Counted from the stretch's first letter, positions 8,638-19,347 are shown. The stretch: 64,000 bases of DNA from DATFFO01 sp963772815 (GCA_963772815.1 CAVYYV010000006.1:672157-736156); one strand, 5' to 3'. A program made the numbers and translations. The notes: generated by a model not told the origin, from the sequence alone.

Positions 8638-9407
8638 CACGACCGAGCAGCCTTCTCTACAAGCTGTACGAGGACCGTCTGGTCCGCTCCCTGGACAAGG
8701 ACCGGCTGCCCCACCATCTGGGCATCGTCCTCGACGGGCACCGTCGCTACGCCCGCCACCAGGGCCTGGCCAGCTACACCGACTCCTACCAGGCCGGCAT
8801 GCGGCGGTTCGAGGACTTCCTCGGCTGGGCCCAGGAGCTGCAAATCCCCGCCGTCACCGCCTGGGTTCTCTCCCGGGAGAACCTGGAGCGTTCGCGCCAG
8901 GAGCTGGAGCCCTATTTCGAGGTCTTGATCGACCTGTTCGGCCGCCTTCGCACACTTCCTGCCTGCCAGGACATGAGCATCAGGTTCATCGGCTCTCTCG
9001 ACCTACTTCCCGACGAGTTGGTCATGGCTGCCAAGGACGCCGAGTCGGCGCGCACCGACGGTTCACGCCATCTCAACATTGCCATGGGCTATGGGGGACG
9101 CCAAGAGATCGTCGACGCCGCCCGTGACCTGGTCTCGGACCTGGCTCGTTCCGGTGTGGAGGCGTCCGAGTTGGCGTCCCGGATCGACGCCGACTCTCTA
9201 GCCAAGCACATGTATTCGGCCGACCTCCCCGATCCGGACCTCCTCATTCGCACGTCCGGCGAATCCCGCCTGTCGGGTTTCTTGCTCTGGCAGTCCGCCT
9301 ACGCGGAATTCGTCTTCGTCGACGTGTACTGGCCCGCCTTCCGCCGGGTGGACTTCTTGCGCGCCATCCGGGACTTCAACCGGCGCGACCGGCGATTCGG
9401 TCGCTGA
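8634..9407 (+). CDS. uppS: Isoprenyl (Z-prenyl) transferase, UppS family
   Basis: Condenses isopentenyl diphosphate onto allylic primers with cis geometry to give polyprenyl carriers. 257 residues with IVLDGHRRYARHQGL (the usual form is MDGNRRWAR), IAMGYGGRQEI, DLLIRTSGESRLSGFLLWQS and YAEFVFVDVYWP. Actinobacteria often carry two such enzymes with different chain lengths, so product length cannot be read here. The ATG overlaps the AtuA-like stop. Confidence 0.92.
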   Translation: MTRPSSLLYKLYEDRLVRSLDKDRLPHHLGIVLDGHRRYARHQGLASYTDSYQAGMRRFEDFLGWAQELQIPAVTAWVLSRENLERSRQELEPYFEVLIDLFGRLRTLPACQDMSIRFIGSLDLLPDELVMAAKDAESARTDGSRHLNIAMGYGGRQEIVDAARDLVSDLARSGVEASELASRIDADSLAKHMYSADLPDPDLLIRTSGESRLSGFLLWQSAYAEFVFVDVYWPAFRRVDFLRAIRDFNRRDRRFGR

Positions 9408-9416
9408 GAATCTCCC

Positions 9417-10433
9417 CTACAGGCGCGGGGCCACTTCTTCGGCCAGTCGCTGCATCAACTCCACCTGCTGCTCGTAGGTGAGGGTGGCGAGATAGCTGCG
9501 GGCGACGAATTCGACCGGCAACGGGGCCTGCTCGCGGATGTCGAGCAGGGTGGAGACGATCTGGTCGGGTGTCCCGACGACGGTAGAGCGCCCGAACAGC
9601 CGATCCCGTTTGTCCTCGGTCAGTTCCGGCGCCGCCGGGGGCGGGCCGGGCCGATCGGCTGAAGCCTCCATGTCCGAGTACTTCCACATCATTTGCCACA
9701 GATGGGGCGTGTAACGCTCCCAGGCGTCGGCCACCGAGTCGCCCGGGAGCATCACCGAGTAGTGGACGATGCGTAGCTCGGTCGGGTCGCGGCCGATAAG
9801 TTCGCACTCGTCGATCAGCCACTCCAGCATCTGGAGGAACCGTTCGCCGGGAACGTTGGCGAATAGCCCATCGGCCAGACGGGCGGCCCGGCGAATGGCC
9901 CGTTCGGCGCCGCCCCCGATGAGGATGGGCACCTTCGCCGACGGGGTGGGCCGAACCGCCAACCGGGGAAGGTCGTACACCGACCCGGCGTGCTCGAAGA
10001 CCTCGCCGCTCCACGCCCGGGGAAGGATGGTGAGGATCTCCTCCATGGCCCGGCCCCGCTTGCTCATCTCCGCCCCGAGGCCTTCGAATTCGGCCTCCGA
10101 CCAGCCCAGACCGAGGCCGAGCGTCAACCGGCCCTCACTGAGCAGGCTGGCAGTGGCGGCGTCTTCGGCCAGGCGGAGGGGATGATGCAGCGGAGCGAGG
10201 ACGACGCCGGTGCCCACCTCGATCGTGGAGGTGGCAGCGGCGATGGCAGCGCTCACCACCAGCAGGGAAGGCATGTAGCCGTCGTCGACGAAGTGGTGCT
10301 CGGTGGTCCAGATCGAGGACATGCCCATTCGCTCGGCATCCACGGCCAACCGGACAGTCTCGTCGTAGGCGCGGGACCAATCGGTCTCACCGGGCCGAAG
10401 TTGCGCACTCAACAAGCCGAACCCGAGGCTCAT
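9417..10433 (-). CDS. LLM-class flavin-dependent oxidoreductase
   Basis: 338-residue luciferase-like TIM barrel that would use FMN or F420 in a monooxygenase or dehydrogenase reaction. Family marks: SIWTTEHHFVDDGY, IEVGTGVVLAPLHHPLRLAE, LSEGRLTLGLGLGW and VPILIGGGAE. The ATG at 10433 is preceded by AGGAGA at close spacing; the longer frame is unlikely. Substrate cannot be predicted. It converges on the prenyl transferase gene with a 9-bp gap. Confidence 0.88.
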   Translation of the reverse strand: MSLGFGLLSAQLRPGETDWSRAYDETVRLAVDAERMGMSSIWTTEHHFVDDGYMPSLLVVSAAIAAATSTIEVGTGVVLAPLHHPLRLAEDAATASLLSEGRLTLGLGLGWSEAEFEGLGAEMSKRGRAMEEILTILPRAWSGEVFEHAGSVYDLPRLAVRPTPSAKVPILIGGGAERAIRRAARLADGLFANVPGERFLQMLEWLIDECELIGRDPTELRIVHYSVMLPGDSVADAWERYTPHLWQMMWKYSDMEASADRPGPPPAAPELTEDKRDRLFGRSTVVGTPDQIVSTLLDIREQAPLPVEFVARSYLATLTYEQQVELMQRLAEEVAPRL

Positions 10434-10603
10434 TCTCCTGATTCCTTTCGCTGGGGGGCTGAGAGTAAGTGCTCTCCGGCGGAAAGGGTACGCGTTGTTT
10501 CGGCCGCCGTTGAAACACCCACAAACCTGCGGCGGGGGCACCAAGCCCAGAGGGGCCCGTCACGGGAGCTCGATGGGTAGAGTGGGTCGAAGAGGAGGCT
10601 GCG

Positions 10604-10990
10604 ATGAAGCGGCTCGAATGGACGGAGACCAAGCACGGCTGGCGCAGTGATCCATACCAGATCGAGCTGGTCGCCCCCGGCTTCTGGGTTTTGACCCGCC
10701 GCCCCGATCATTCCCGGTGGCCTTCAGTCCTCGCCAGCGGGCGTTCAATGAAGGGCCTGAGGAAATGGGCAACGCGCTTCGAGGCCAGAAAGCAGGGTCG
10801 GCGGCGCCTCATCTCGTACTTGGCATGGCTCCTGGCAGCGATCGTTCTGGCGACAGCGGCCCGCTCTACTCCCGCCCTGTTGTTTCCGGCAGTCGTAGGA
10901 GTCTTGATGCTCGCGCTACGGGTCATCGGATTCTGGGTGGGCATGGCTACCGACCGTGGATGGAACCGCATGGCCGACATCTACCAGTAG
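10604..10990 (+). CDS. Hypothetical membrane protein
   Basis: 128 residues: about 70 soluble residues with aromatic strands (GWRSDPYQIELVAPGFWVL), then two hydrophobic helices (ISYLAWLLAAIVLATAARS and LLFPAVVGVLMLALRVIGF). A good ribosome site (AGAGGAGG) precedes the ATG. No family recognised; divergent from the LLM oxidoreductase. Confidence 0.7.
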   Translation: MKRLEWTETKHGWRSDPYQIELVAPGFWVLTRRPDHSRWPSVLASGRSMKGLRKWATRFEARKQGRRRLISYLAWLLAAIVLATAARSTPALLFPAVVGVLMLALRVIGFWVGMATDRGWNRMADIYQ

Positions 10991-11202
10991 AAGAAGCCTG
11001 GTCCGGACTCAGGAAACAGCGGTCGTGACCGCAATGCCGGTCTCATCCGTGTCGGCCGGAACCCAGCGGCCATCGACCCTCCGCGCCGACGGTGGTTCGA
11101 CAGGTGACGGTCAAAGGCCGAGTCCCCGGGCGGGGGTTCCATGTTTCGGGTCATCCGCTGGTCGTGTCAATTGTCCGACTCGTTCCGTAGTCTGTAGGGC
11201 AG

Positions 11203-11856
11203 ATGGAACGGGTCACCTGGGGCCGAATGCAGAACCCGCTTCGTGGCATTCTCCACGGATCGGCCGCTCTGGCCGCCGTCGGCGGCCTCGCCTTCCTGGT
11301 CACGCGAGCCTGGGGCCGGATTGCCGTCCTCTTGGCCGTTCTCATCTACGGACTGGCTCTCGTCACCATGTACACGGTCTCGGCTCTGTACCACTCCGTT
11401 CCCTGGACACAACGCTGGAAGGCGCTCATGCAGCGCATCGACCACTCCCTGATCTTTCTGGTGGTGGCCGGGACGTTCACCCCTTTCGCCTTGACAGCGC
11501 TGGAGGGCATCCGCCAACTGGTGGCCCTCACCCTGGTGTGGGCAATCGCGGTCACGGGGATCGTCCTCAAGTTCGCCCTTCCCGACCCAAGAACCTGGCT
11601 GTCGGTCACCCTGCAGATGGCCATGGGCTGGTCCGCTCTGATCTGGCTGCCCTGGATACTGTCCAGCCTGGGATGGGGTGCGGTGATACTGATCCTGGCG
11701 GGTGGCCTGTGCTACACGGTCGGAACCATCGTCTTCCTCACCAAGCGACCCCGGCTCTTCCCCAGACTCTTCAGCTACCACGAGGTGTTCCACATCCTGG
11801 TCATTGCCGGGTCGAGCCTTCATTTCTGGGCCATCGTCCGGTACGTGATCGTCTAG
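11203..11856 (+). CDS. trhA: Haemolysin III / TrhA family membrane protein (PAQR superfamily)
   Basis: 217 residues and about seven membrane segments. The family metal-site and helix motifs are SALYHS, DHSLIFLVVAGTFTP and the last-helix FSYHEVFHILVIAGSSLHF. Members are linked to membrane-energy and lipid homeostasis rather than true haemolysis. The 212 bp before it hold no supported gene. Confidence 0.9.
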   Translation: MERVTWGRMQNPLRGILHGSAALAAVGGLAFLVTRAWGRIAVLLAVLIYGLALVTMYTVSALYHSVPWTQRWKALMQRIDHSLIFLVVAGTFTPFALTALEGIRQLVALTLVWAIAVTGIVLKFALPDPRTWLSVTLQMAMGWSALIWLPWILSSLGWGAVILILAGGLCYTVGTIVFLTKRPRLFPRLFSYHEVFHILVIAGSSLHFWAIVRYVIV

Positions 11857-12047
11857 TGGTCTGTCGCTCAATTAGGGCGTGCATGTCTCCGAGTCATCGG
11901 CGTCATTGGCAAGAAGAAGGGGCGCAGTCGCAGCCGGGGAGCTGCGACGAGCACTTCGACGCAGCCAAGGTCGGCGAGGGCCGGAGAGACGCCGTCATCA
12001 TTTGGGCGACGGGCCACTAGAGGATCCGCCCGGCCCTCGTCGCCTCC

Positions 12048-12053
12048 TATAAG
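12048..12053 (+). promoter_or_regulatory. Probable -10 box of a leaderless promoter for the EamA gene
   Basis: TATAAG ends 8 nt before the GTG at 12062, and no ribosome site is present, as expected if transcription starts at or near the start codon. No clear -35 box is visible. Confidence 0.45.
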
Positions 12054-12061
12054 CTCCGCCG

Positions 12062-12916
12062 GTGCGAGAAGGACGGGCGGCGACTCTGGTGGTGGCGGCC
12101 GCCGTCTTGTGGGGCACTACGGGGACGGCTCAGGCACTCGGCAATGCCCAGGGGTCTCCGCTCAGCGTCGGGGCTCTTCGCATGGCGATCGGGGCGGCCG
12201 GGCTGCTGGCCGTTTCATGGCAACGCCTCAGTCGCCCGCCTTCAGGGTGGTTGACGATTTCTGCCATATGCATGGCTGGATACCAGGTCTGCTTCTTCTC
12301 GGGCGTGGCCCGGGTCGGTGTGGCTCTGGGCACCGTTGTGGCGCTGGGCAGCGCCCCGATCATCGCCGGCCTGCTGGGCCGAATGATTCGCGGCGAGGTG
12401 CTCACGACTCGCTGGATGATGGCCACGGCTCTTGCCGTGATCGGAGTGATGCTGGTCGCCGCCGCCCCCAGTGATGGCGATCCACTCGGTGTGAGCCTGG
12501 CCCTGGGCGCCGGTTTCGCCTATGCCGTCTACGCCCTCAGCTCCAAGTATCTGGTCGAGGAGCTCCACCCCACCGCAGCCATGGCCCTCACCTTCGCCGG
12601 TGCGGCGGTGCTGCTCGCTCCCCTCCTGCTCGGCGCCGACCTGGCCTGGCTGTCCCACACCCGAGGGGTGGCAGCCGCCGTATGGCTAGGCCTTGGCGCC
12701 ACGACCCTCGCCTACATCGCTTTCGCCCGCGGCCTCCAGGGCTCCCGGATTGGAAGCGCCGCAACCCTCACTCTGGCCGAGCCCGCCACAGCCGCTGTTC
12801 TCGGCTTCGCCTTGCTGGGGGAGCGGCCCGGATGGAAGGGGTGGCTGGGGGTGGCTCTGGTGATGGGAGCGGTCTGGGTCTTGGCCCGGCCTCGAACGGC
12901 GGTGGTCAGTCCCTGA
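12062..12916 (+). CDS. EamA-family (DMT superfamily) transporter
   Basis: 284 residues, roughly ten membrane helices in two homologous EamA halves. The first helix contains the typical AAVLWGTTGTA, and the second repeat ends with the LTLAEPATAAVLGFALLGE block. Such proteins usually export metabolites or amino acids; the cargo is unknown. The 3' end overlaps the convergent pepP by 11 nt. GTG start, probably leaderless. Confidence 0.87.
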   Translation: MREGRAATLVVAAAVLWGTTGTAQALGNAQGSPLSVGALRMAIGAAGLLAVSWQRLSRPPSGWLTISAICMAGYQVCFFSGVARVGVALGTVVALGSAPIIAGLLGRMIRGEVLTTRWMMATALAVIGVMLVAAAPSDGDPLGVSLALGAGFAYAVYALSSKYLVEELHPTAAMALTFAGAAVLLAPLLLGADLAWLSHTRGVAAAVWLGLGATTLAYIAFARGLQGSRIGSAATLTLAEPATAAVLGFALLGERPGWKGWLGVALVMGAVWVLARPRTAVVSP

Positions 12917-14360
12917 CCAGCCACGAAGTCTCGGCGCACAGGGCTTCGATCCCGCCGATGGAGGTGGGAACGTGGGCACTCAGGTTCTCGTGGCCGTCTT
13001 CGCTGACCAGGATGTCGTCTTCGATGCGGACGCCCAGCCCCAGGAACTCCTCGGGCACCTCCCATTCGACCTGTTCTGCCTGTTCGAGCGTCTCGGTCTG
13101 GCGCTTGCGCGCCGCCTCCCCTTCCAGAACCCGCTCCAGGCTCCACTGATCCTGGTCGTACTCGAGCAGGGGAAAAGACCTCGTCGGGCGGGAGCCGTCG
13201 ACGTATAGGCCGGGTTCGACCGTGAAGGCCATACCCGGTTCCAGCTTGCGACTGGAGCCGGCCAGGCGGTAGGCACCGCGATCATGGACATCGAGTCCCA
13301 GCCAGTGGCTGGTGCCGTGGAAGAAGAACTGGCGGTAGTGGTGCATGGCCAGGGAATCATCCACCCCCCGCGGCAAGAATCCCAGGTCGACCAGCCCCTC
13401 GGTCAGGACCCTGGTGGCGGTTTCGTGGACTGCTCCGATGGTAGATGCCGGGTGCGCCACCTCGAACCCGGCGTGCTGAGCGGCGAGCACAACCTCGTAC
13501 AGGGCGCGTTGTGGGGCGCTGAATTCTCCTGAAGCCGGGAAGGTGCGGGTGATGTCGGACGAGTAGTGATCGATCTCGGCGGCAGCATCGATCAGCATGA
13601 GGTCCCCGTCCTCGATCCGCCGATCGTTCTCGACGTAGTGGAGGATGCAGTTGTTGGGGCCCGAAGCCACGATGGAGGGGTACCCGTTGCGAGGCGATCC
13701 GCCCTCCCTCCACACGTACTCCATGGCGGCCTGCACCTGATATTCGTACAGCTCGGGCCGGGTGAACCGCATCGCTTCCCGATGGCCCTCGGCCGAAAGC
13801 AGGCACGCGGCCCGAAGCGACTCGATCTCTGTCTCGGACTTGAGCAGCCGCAACTCCCCCAGTGCCACAGAGACGTCCTTGACGGTGTCAGGAGCGATCC
13901 GGCCGGAACGGTCCCGATAGGAACGGGCTCGAGCCAGCAGACGGGTCATACGCGAGTCGTAACCGGGGTCGCCCATCCGATACCACAGCACCGAACGCCC
14001 CACCATGAGCCGGAGCAGGACATCGTCCAACTCGGAGATGTCGTAGGCGGCGTCGGCCCCGTGCTGGGCACGTGCGCCCTCCAGGCCGGCCCGGTAGCCG
14101 TTCCAAGCCTCCATCTCGGGGTCCCGAGGACGCACAAACAGCGTGTACTCGCCGTCGGAATGCCCCGGCGCGATCACACATACCGCGTCTGGCTCCTCGA
14201 ACCCGGTCAGGTAGACGAAGTTGGAATCCTGTCGGAAGCGGTGTGTGACGTCGTCGTTGCGAATCGTCTCGCTGGACGCTGGGACCACGGCGATGCCCTC
14301 GGTTCCGACGATCTCGGCCAGCCGGGAGCGATGGGTGTGAAATCTGTCGACCATATGCAC
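12906..14360 (-). CDS. pepP: Xaa-Pro aminopeptidase (aminopeptidase P family)
   Basis: Removes N-terminal residues preceding proline. 484 residues: an N-terminal AMP_N domain (RFRQDSNFVYLTGFEEPDAV) and a C-terminal pita-bread metallopeptidase with the dinuclear metal ligands visible in MLIDAAAEIDHYSSDITRTF, FFHGTSHWLGLDVHD, AFTVEPGLY and GVRIEDDILV. GTG at 14360 and ATG at 14354 are both possible starts. Confidence 0.93.
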   Translation of the reverse strand: MHMVDRFHTHRSRLAEIVGTEGIAVVPASSETIRNDDVTHRFRQDSNFVYLTGFEEPDAVCVIAPGHSDGEYTLFVRPRDPEMEAWNGYRAGLEGARAQHGADAAYDISELDDVLLRLMVGRSVLWYRMGDPGYDSRMTRLLARARSYRDRSGRIAPDTVKDVSVALGELRLLKSETEIESLRAACLLSAEGHREAMRFTRPELYEYQVQAAMEYVWREGGSPRNGYPSIVASGPNNCILHYVENDRRIEDGDLMLIDAAAEIDHYSSDITRTFPASGEFSAPQRALYEVVLAAQHAGFEVAHPASTIGAVHETATRVLTEGLVDLGFLPRGVDDSLAMHHYRQFFFHGTSHWLGLDVHDRGAYRLAGSSRKLEPGMAFTVEPGLYVDGSRPTRSFPLLEYDQDQWSLERVLEGEAARKRQTETLEQAEQVEWEVPEEFLGLGVRIEDDILVSEDGHENLSAHVPTSIGGIEALCAETSWLVRD

Positions 14361-14366
14361 CTCAAG

Positions 14367-15275
14367 TTACCCCGGCACCCACAGATCGACGACCAGGGGA
14401 AAGTGATCCGAGCCGAACGCGGGACCGAGACGACGGTCGGACACGGCCAGCCCGTCGGAATAGAGGAGATGATCGATCGGCACCCGGAGGGCGAAGAACC
14501 AGGTGGTGGGAAAGCTGGCGTCGATGCCGAATCCGGCCTGGGAGTTGCGGAGCCCCGTCGCCGCAACCAGCCGTCGGAAGGGATACGACCATGGTGTGGC
14601 GTTGAAATCTCCGGTGACGATATGGGGACCCTCCTGTCGGTTGGCCCAGTCGGCCGCGAATGCGAGCTGGGCGTTACGCAATGCTGCCCGCTCGGCATCG
14701 GTGGGCGAAAGGGCATGAACCCCGAGGATGGCCACGTCCCCGTGGATCACCTCCACTGCCCGCGCTCCGCCGGTGGTGAACCCGAAGCTGGTCACCTCGT
14801 CTCCGGTGCGGGTCAGGACCAGAGTGCCAAATATCAGCTCTTGGCTACGAGATTTGGTGATCTCATACCCCAGATCGGCGCTCTCTATCGCCACCTCCCA
14901 CGGCCGCGACGCCTCATGCAAGAAGACGACATCGGGATCCTCCTGGCGGATGAATGCGATGACGGCGGCAAACTTCTCGTTCGAGTCGTAGAGGTTGAAG
15001 GACATGACTCGAAGTGGATTCTCGGGCGGGATCGTGGACCCGTGACCGATGAACAACGGCACGATCACGACCAGGTTCACGACGGCTCCCAAGGTCGCCA
15101 CCAGCGCCGTCTTCTTCCAGCCTCGCGTCAGGAGTAGAGCGCCCAGCCCGATCAGGGCAACCGCATACTGGACCCGGAAGTTGGCGGCAACGTCGAGCAC
15201 CCAGGACCAACTACCGAAAAAGGCGGCCACACTGACCAGGGCCAACGCCACGGCGGGGACTGCCACGACGATCAT
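14367..15275 (-). CDS. Endonuclease/exonuclease/phosphatase-family membrane-anchored hydrolase
   Basis: 302 residues: three hydrophobic segments in the first ~85 residues, then an EEP domain with catalytic motifs LRVMSFNLYDSNEKF, DVVFLHEAS, IVTGDFNATPWS and AFGSDHFPLV. Members with this layout cleave phosphodiester or lipid phosphate bonds outside the membrane; the substrate is not predictable. It lies head to tail with pepP. Confidence 0.85.
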   Translation of the reverse strand: MIVVAVPAVALALVSVAAFFGSWSWVLDVAANFRVQYAVALIGLGALLLTRGWKKTALVATLGAVVNLVVIVPLFIGHGSTIPPENPLRVMSFNLYDSNEKFAAVIAFIRQEDPDVVFLHEASRPWEVAIESADLGYEITKSRSQELIFGTLVLTRTGDEVTSFGFTTGGARAVEVIHGDVAILGVHALSPTDAERAALRNAQLAFAADWANRQEGPHIVTGDFNATPWSYPFRRLVAATGLRNSQAGFGIDASFPTTWFFALRVPIDHLLYSDGLAVSDRRLGPAFGSDHFPLVVDLWVPG

Positions 15276-15320
15276 GACGAATCAGGGTAGGGGCGGCGGG
15301 ACCGCCGATTGATTCGCGTG

Positions 15321-16211
15321 CTACCCCATCCAGTCGGCGATGGCCCGGCCGATCTCGGGGCCCGAGTCCTCCTGTATGAAGTGGATACCGGGCACCGTGA
15401 TCTCGGTCTGGTTTGGCCAGGCGCGGCAGAACTCACGCTGGCGGCCGGTGAGGATCGACCCCGGATCGGCGTTGATGAAGAGCTTGCGGACCGGGCTGGA
15501 TGCGAGCCACTGCCCATAGCTCTCGACGATCTCGGCCACCGCGGCCGGCTCACCGTCGATGGGGATCTCCCGTGGCCACGTCAGAGTGGGACGGCGGTCC
15601 TCTCCCTGGTTACGGTAGGGCCGGCGGTACTCGTCCATCACCTCATCGTCGAGGGGGTTGAGAACTGACGCGGGCAGGATCCGCTCGACGAACACGTTCT
15701 TGTTCAACACGATCTCCTCACCCGCCTCCGTGCGCATCGCTTGGAAGATCCTTCGGGCGTCTTCTGGCCAGTCGTCCCACGTCACCGGCATCACGATCGT
15801 CTCCATGTAGGCGATGCCCTTGATGGCGTTGGGATGACGATGAGCCCAATCGAATCCGAGACCGCCGCCCCAATCGTGAACGACCAGGGTCACGTTCTGA
15901 TTCACCCCCAGCACCTCCAGGAAGGCATCGAGGTAGGTGCGGTGATCGATGAACCGGTAGGAGCGAGGGCCTGTTCCCACCTTCTCGGAATCTCCCATCC
16001 CGATCAAATCGGGGGCAATGCAGCGACCCTTGCCGGCCACCTCCGGGATCACGTTGCGCCAGAGGAACGAAGAGGTTGGGTTGCCGTGCAGGAATACGAT
16101 CGGGTCCCCTGAGCCCTGCTCCACATAGGCCATCTCCGATCCCAGGACGCGGGCTCGTTTCTTGGTTGGAGAACGCCGTTTGAACATGGCCGCCAGCATA
16201 TCGGGGGCCAT
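15321..16211 (-). CDS. Haloalkane dehalogenase (alpha/beta hydrolase)
   Basis: Hydrolyses carbon-halogen bonds of alkyl halides. 296 residues with the complete HLD-II-type active site: halide-binding Asn in FLHGNPTSSFLWRN, nucleophile Asp and halide-binding Trp in VVHDWGGGLGF, the acid Glu in AYMETIVMP, and the catalytic His in GIHFIQEDSGPEIG. Natural substrate unknown. The ATG at 16187 is an alternative start. Confidence 0.88.
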   Translation of the reverse strand: MAPDMLAAMFKRRSPTKKRARVLGSEMAYVEQGSGDPIVFLHGNPTSSFLWRNVIPEVAGKGRCIAPDLIGMGDSEKVGTGPRSYRFIDHRTYLDAFLEVLGVNQNVTLVVHDWGGGLGFDWAHRHPNAIKGIAYMETIVMPVTWDDWPEDARRIFQAMRTEAGEEIVLNKNVFVERILPASVLNPLDDEVMDEYRRPYRNQGEDRRPTLTWPREIPIDGEPAAVAEIVESYGQWLASSPVRKLFINADPGSILTGRQREFCRAWPNQTEITVPGIHFIQEDSGPEIGRAIADWMG

Positions 16212-16282
16212 ACGCCCTTTTCGCGCGGCATTCGGGCCGTATATGCCCGCAATGGCGCGCGAGAACGACTCATCCCTTGTGG

Positions 16283-17638
16283 TCAGGGACTGCCCGCGAG
16301 CAGTTCTCTCAGCGCCACCACCTGGCGGCGGACCGAGTCGGGGCTGCCGCCGCCCGGCGAGCGGCGACGGGACGCCGAAGCAACCGGGTCGACCAGGCCG
16401 ACATCTTCGGGGTGAAATGCCGGATGGGCGGAAACGAGATCGTCGGCGGTCGCCTCGCCGAGGGTCTGACCGTTCTTCGTCAGACGACCGACCAGGGACC
16501 CCACCGCCTCATGGGCTCGCCGAAAGGGGACGCCGCGCCCGACCAGCGCCTCGGCCAGGTCCAGAGCGGTGGTCCACGCCCCGGGCGCTGGAGGGTGGAA
16601 CTCTGCCCCGGTCAGCAGCGCCCCCACTGCCTCGATCGTGGTGGCAGTGACGTCGTCGAGGGCGAACAGGTGACTCTTGTCCTCCTGCAGGTCGCGGTTG
16701 TAGGCGAGAGGCAACCCCTTCTGGAGTACGAGCAGAGAAGTGAGCGAGCCGATGGCACCGGCTGACCGTCCTCGGGCCAGCTCGGCTATGTCGGGGTTCT
16801 TCTTCTGGGGCAGGGCCGAGGATCCGGTGGTGAGCGAATCAGAGAACGTCACCCAGCCGAACTCGGATGTGTTCCACAAGATGAGCTCTTCGGACAGCCG
16901 GGACAGATCGACCATCGTCTGGGCACAGCAGAACCCGTACTCGGAAGCGAAGTCACGAGCAGCAACAGCGTCCAGAGAATTGGTGAAGTGCCGGTGCCAG
17001 CCCAGCTGGTGGGCGCTGACTCCCGGATCCAGAGGCAAGGAGGAACCCCCGGAAGCGCCCGCTCCCAGTGGTGACACGGCGATGCGCCGGCCGGCGTCTG
17101 CAAACCGCTCCGCGTTGCGAACCGCCCACCAGGCGTGGGCAGCGAGGTGGTGGCCGAGCGATATGGCCTGGGCCTGCTGGAGATGGGTGTAGGAGGGGAC
17201 GACGTCGTCGGCGTGACGCTCGGCCAGGTCGGCCAAGAGACCGGCCAGGGCTAGCAGGTCCGCTTGACGAGCGCGTGCCGCCTCGTCCAGGTAGAGACGG
17301 AGGTCCAGGGCGACCTGGTCGTTGCGCGACCGGCCCGTGTGCAACTTGGCGCCCACCTCTCCGACCAGCTCAATCAGACGCCGCTCCACTGCGCTGTGGA
17401 CGTCCTCGTCGGTTTCGAGGAACTCGAACTGTCCACCTACCGCCTCGGCGGTGATCTCATTCAGCCCCTCGGTGATCTGCGACGCCTCCTCCGGGGAGAT
17501 GATCCCGGTGGAACCCAGCATCGCCACATGGGCCCGGGAGCCGCGGACATCGACCTCCAGCAGCCTGCGGTCCTCGTGCGTGGCCGTGTAACGCCACAGG
17601 ACATCGTCGGGCCGCTCGGAGAAGCGGCCACTCCACAT
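16283..17638 (-). CDS. argH: Argininosuccinate lyase
   Basis: Last step of arginine synthesis: splits argininosuccinate to arginine and fumarate. 451 residues starting MWSGRFSERPDDVL; the fumarase-superfamily signature is GSSALPQKKNPDIAELAR. A GTG two codons upstream is an alternative start. It follows argG by a few bases in the argRGH unit. A much longer in-frame reading upstream crosses argG and is an artefact. Confidence 0.97.
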   Translation of the reverse strand: MWSGRFSERPDDVLWRYTATHEDRRLLEVDVRGSRAHVAMLGSTGIISPEEASQITEGLNEITAEAVGGQFEFLETDEDVHSAVERRLIELVGEVGAKLHTGRSRNDQVALDLRLYLDEAARARQADLLALAGLLADLAERHADDVVPSYTHLQQAQAISLGHHLAAHAWWAVRNAERFADAGRRIAVSPLGAGASGGSSLPLDPGVSAHQLGWHRHFTNSLDAVAARDFASEYGFCCAQTMVDLSRLSEELILWNTSEFGWVTFSDSLTTGSSALPQKKNPDIAELARGRSAGAIGSLTSLLVLQKGLPLAYNRDLQEDKSHLFALDDVTATTIEAVGALLTGAEFHPPAPGAWTTALDLAEALVGRGVPFRRAHEAVGSLVGRLTKNGQTLGEATADDLVSAHPAFHPEDVGLVDPVASASRRRSPGGGSPDSVRRQVVALRELLAGSP

Positions 17639-17654
17639 GGTCACGGGCTGTTGC

Positions 17655-18853
<1,199 letters not shown>

Positions 18854-18857
<4 letters not shown>

Positions 18858-19303
18858 ACGCTGGCCCCAAGCTCCTGCAGCTTCCCGGCGAAATCCCGGC
18901 CTGTGGATCGCTCGCCGACCACGACGATCACGGTGTCGTCGCCGGCGACGCAACCCGCCATCTCCTGATACGAAGCGCGGTCGAGGGCCGCCGCTACCAC
19001 CTGCGCAGCTCCGGGAGGCGTCTTCAGCACCACCAGATTCGCGGAGGCCTCGATGGAGAGCACGAAGGCATCGATCACGCCGGCCAGAGCCAGTTCGGCG
19101 GAGCTCTGACCCGGGCCTCCCCCCAGCACGTAATGGTGGCCGTTCTTGTGGGCTCCGATCACGGACAGATCGCGCGAGACAGTGGCCTGGGTCACCTCGA
19201 ATCCCCGTTCTGCCAACAGATCGACGATGTCACCTTGGGAGGTGATCTCGTGATCGCTGAGAAGCGAGCGGATGATGCGCCGGCGAGCGGATGACGTCGA
19301 CAT
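18854..19303 (-). CDS. argR: Arginine repressor ArgR
   Basis: Arginine-responsive repressor of arg genes. 149 residues: an N-terminal winged helix (RRIIRSLLSDHEITSQGDIV ... ATVSRDL) and a C-terminal oligomerisation/arginine-binding domain ending near AGDDTVIVVVGER. The ATG at 19303 gives the standard length. A -10-like TATGAT lies 6 nt upstream and an 18-bp palindrome overlaps it, suggesting autorepression. Confidence 0.96.
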
Positions 19304-19309
19304 TGCCCC

Positions 19310-19330
19310 ATCATACGCATATGCGCATAT
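19310..19330 (-). promoter_or_regulatory. argR promoter -10 and probable ArgR operator
   Basis: TATGAT (minus strand, 19310-19315) precedes the argR ATG by 6 nt. Overlapping it is ATATGCGCATATGCGTAT (19313-19330), an almost perfect palindrome found again with one mismatch at argC. Inferred ARG box; not verified. Confidence 0.65.
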
Positions 19331-19347
19331 GGATGGCGAGTCCGATC

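Noticed and set aside
10956..12020. 354-residue plus-strand frame over the TrhA gene
   Set aside because: Overlaps the clear seven-helix protein in another frame; composition is Arg/Pro/Gly/His-rich as in frame shadows.
13566..15137. 523-residue plus-strand frame opposite pepP and the EEP hydrolase
   Set aside because: Antisense to two genes with intact catalytic motifs; no motif of its own.
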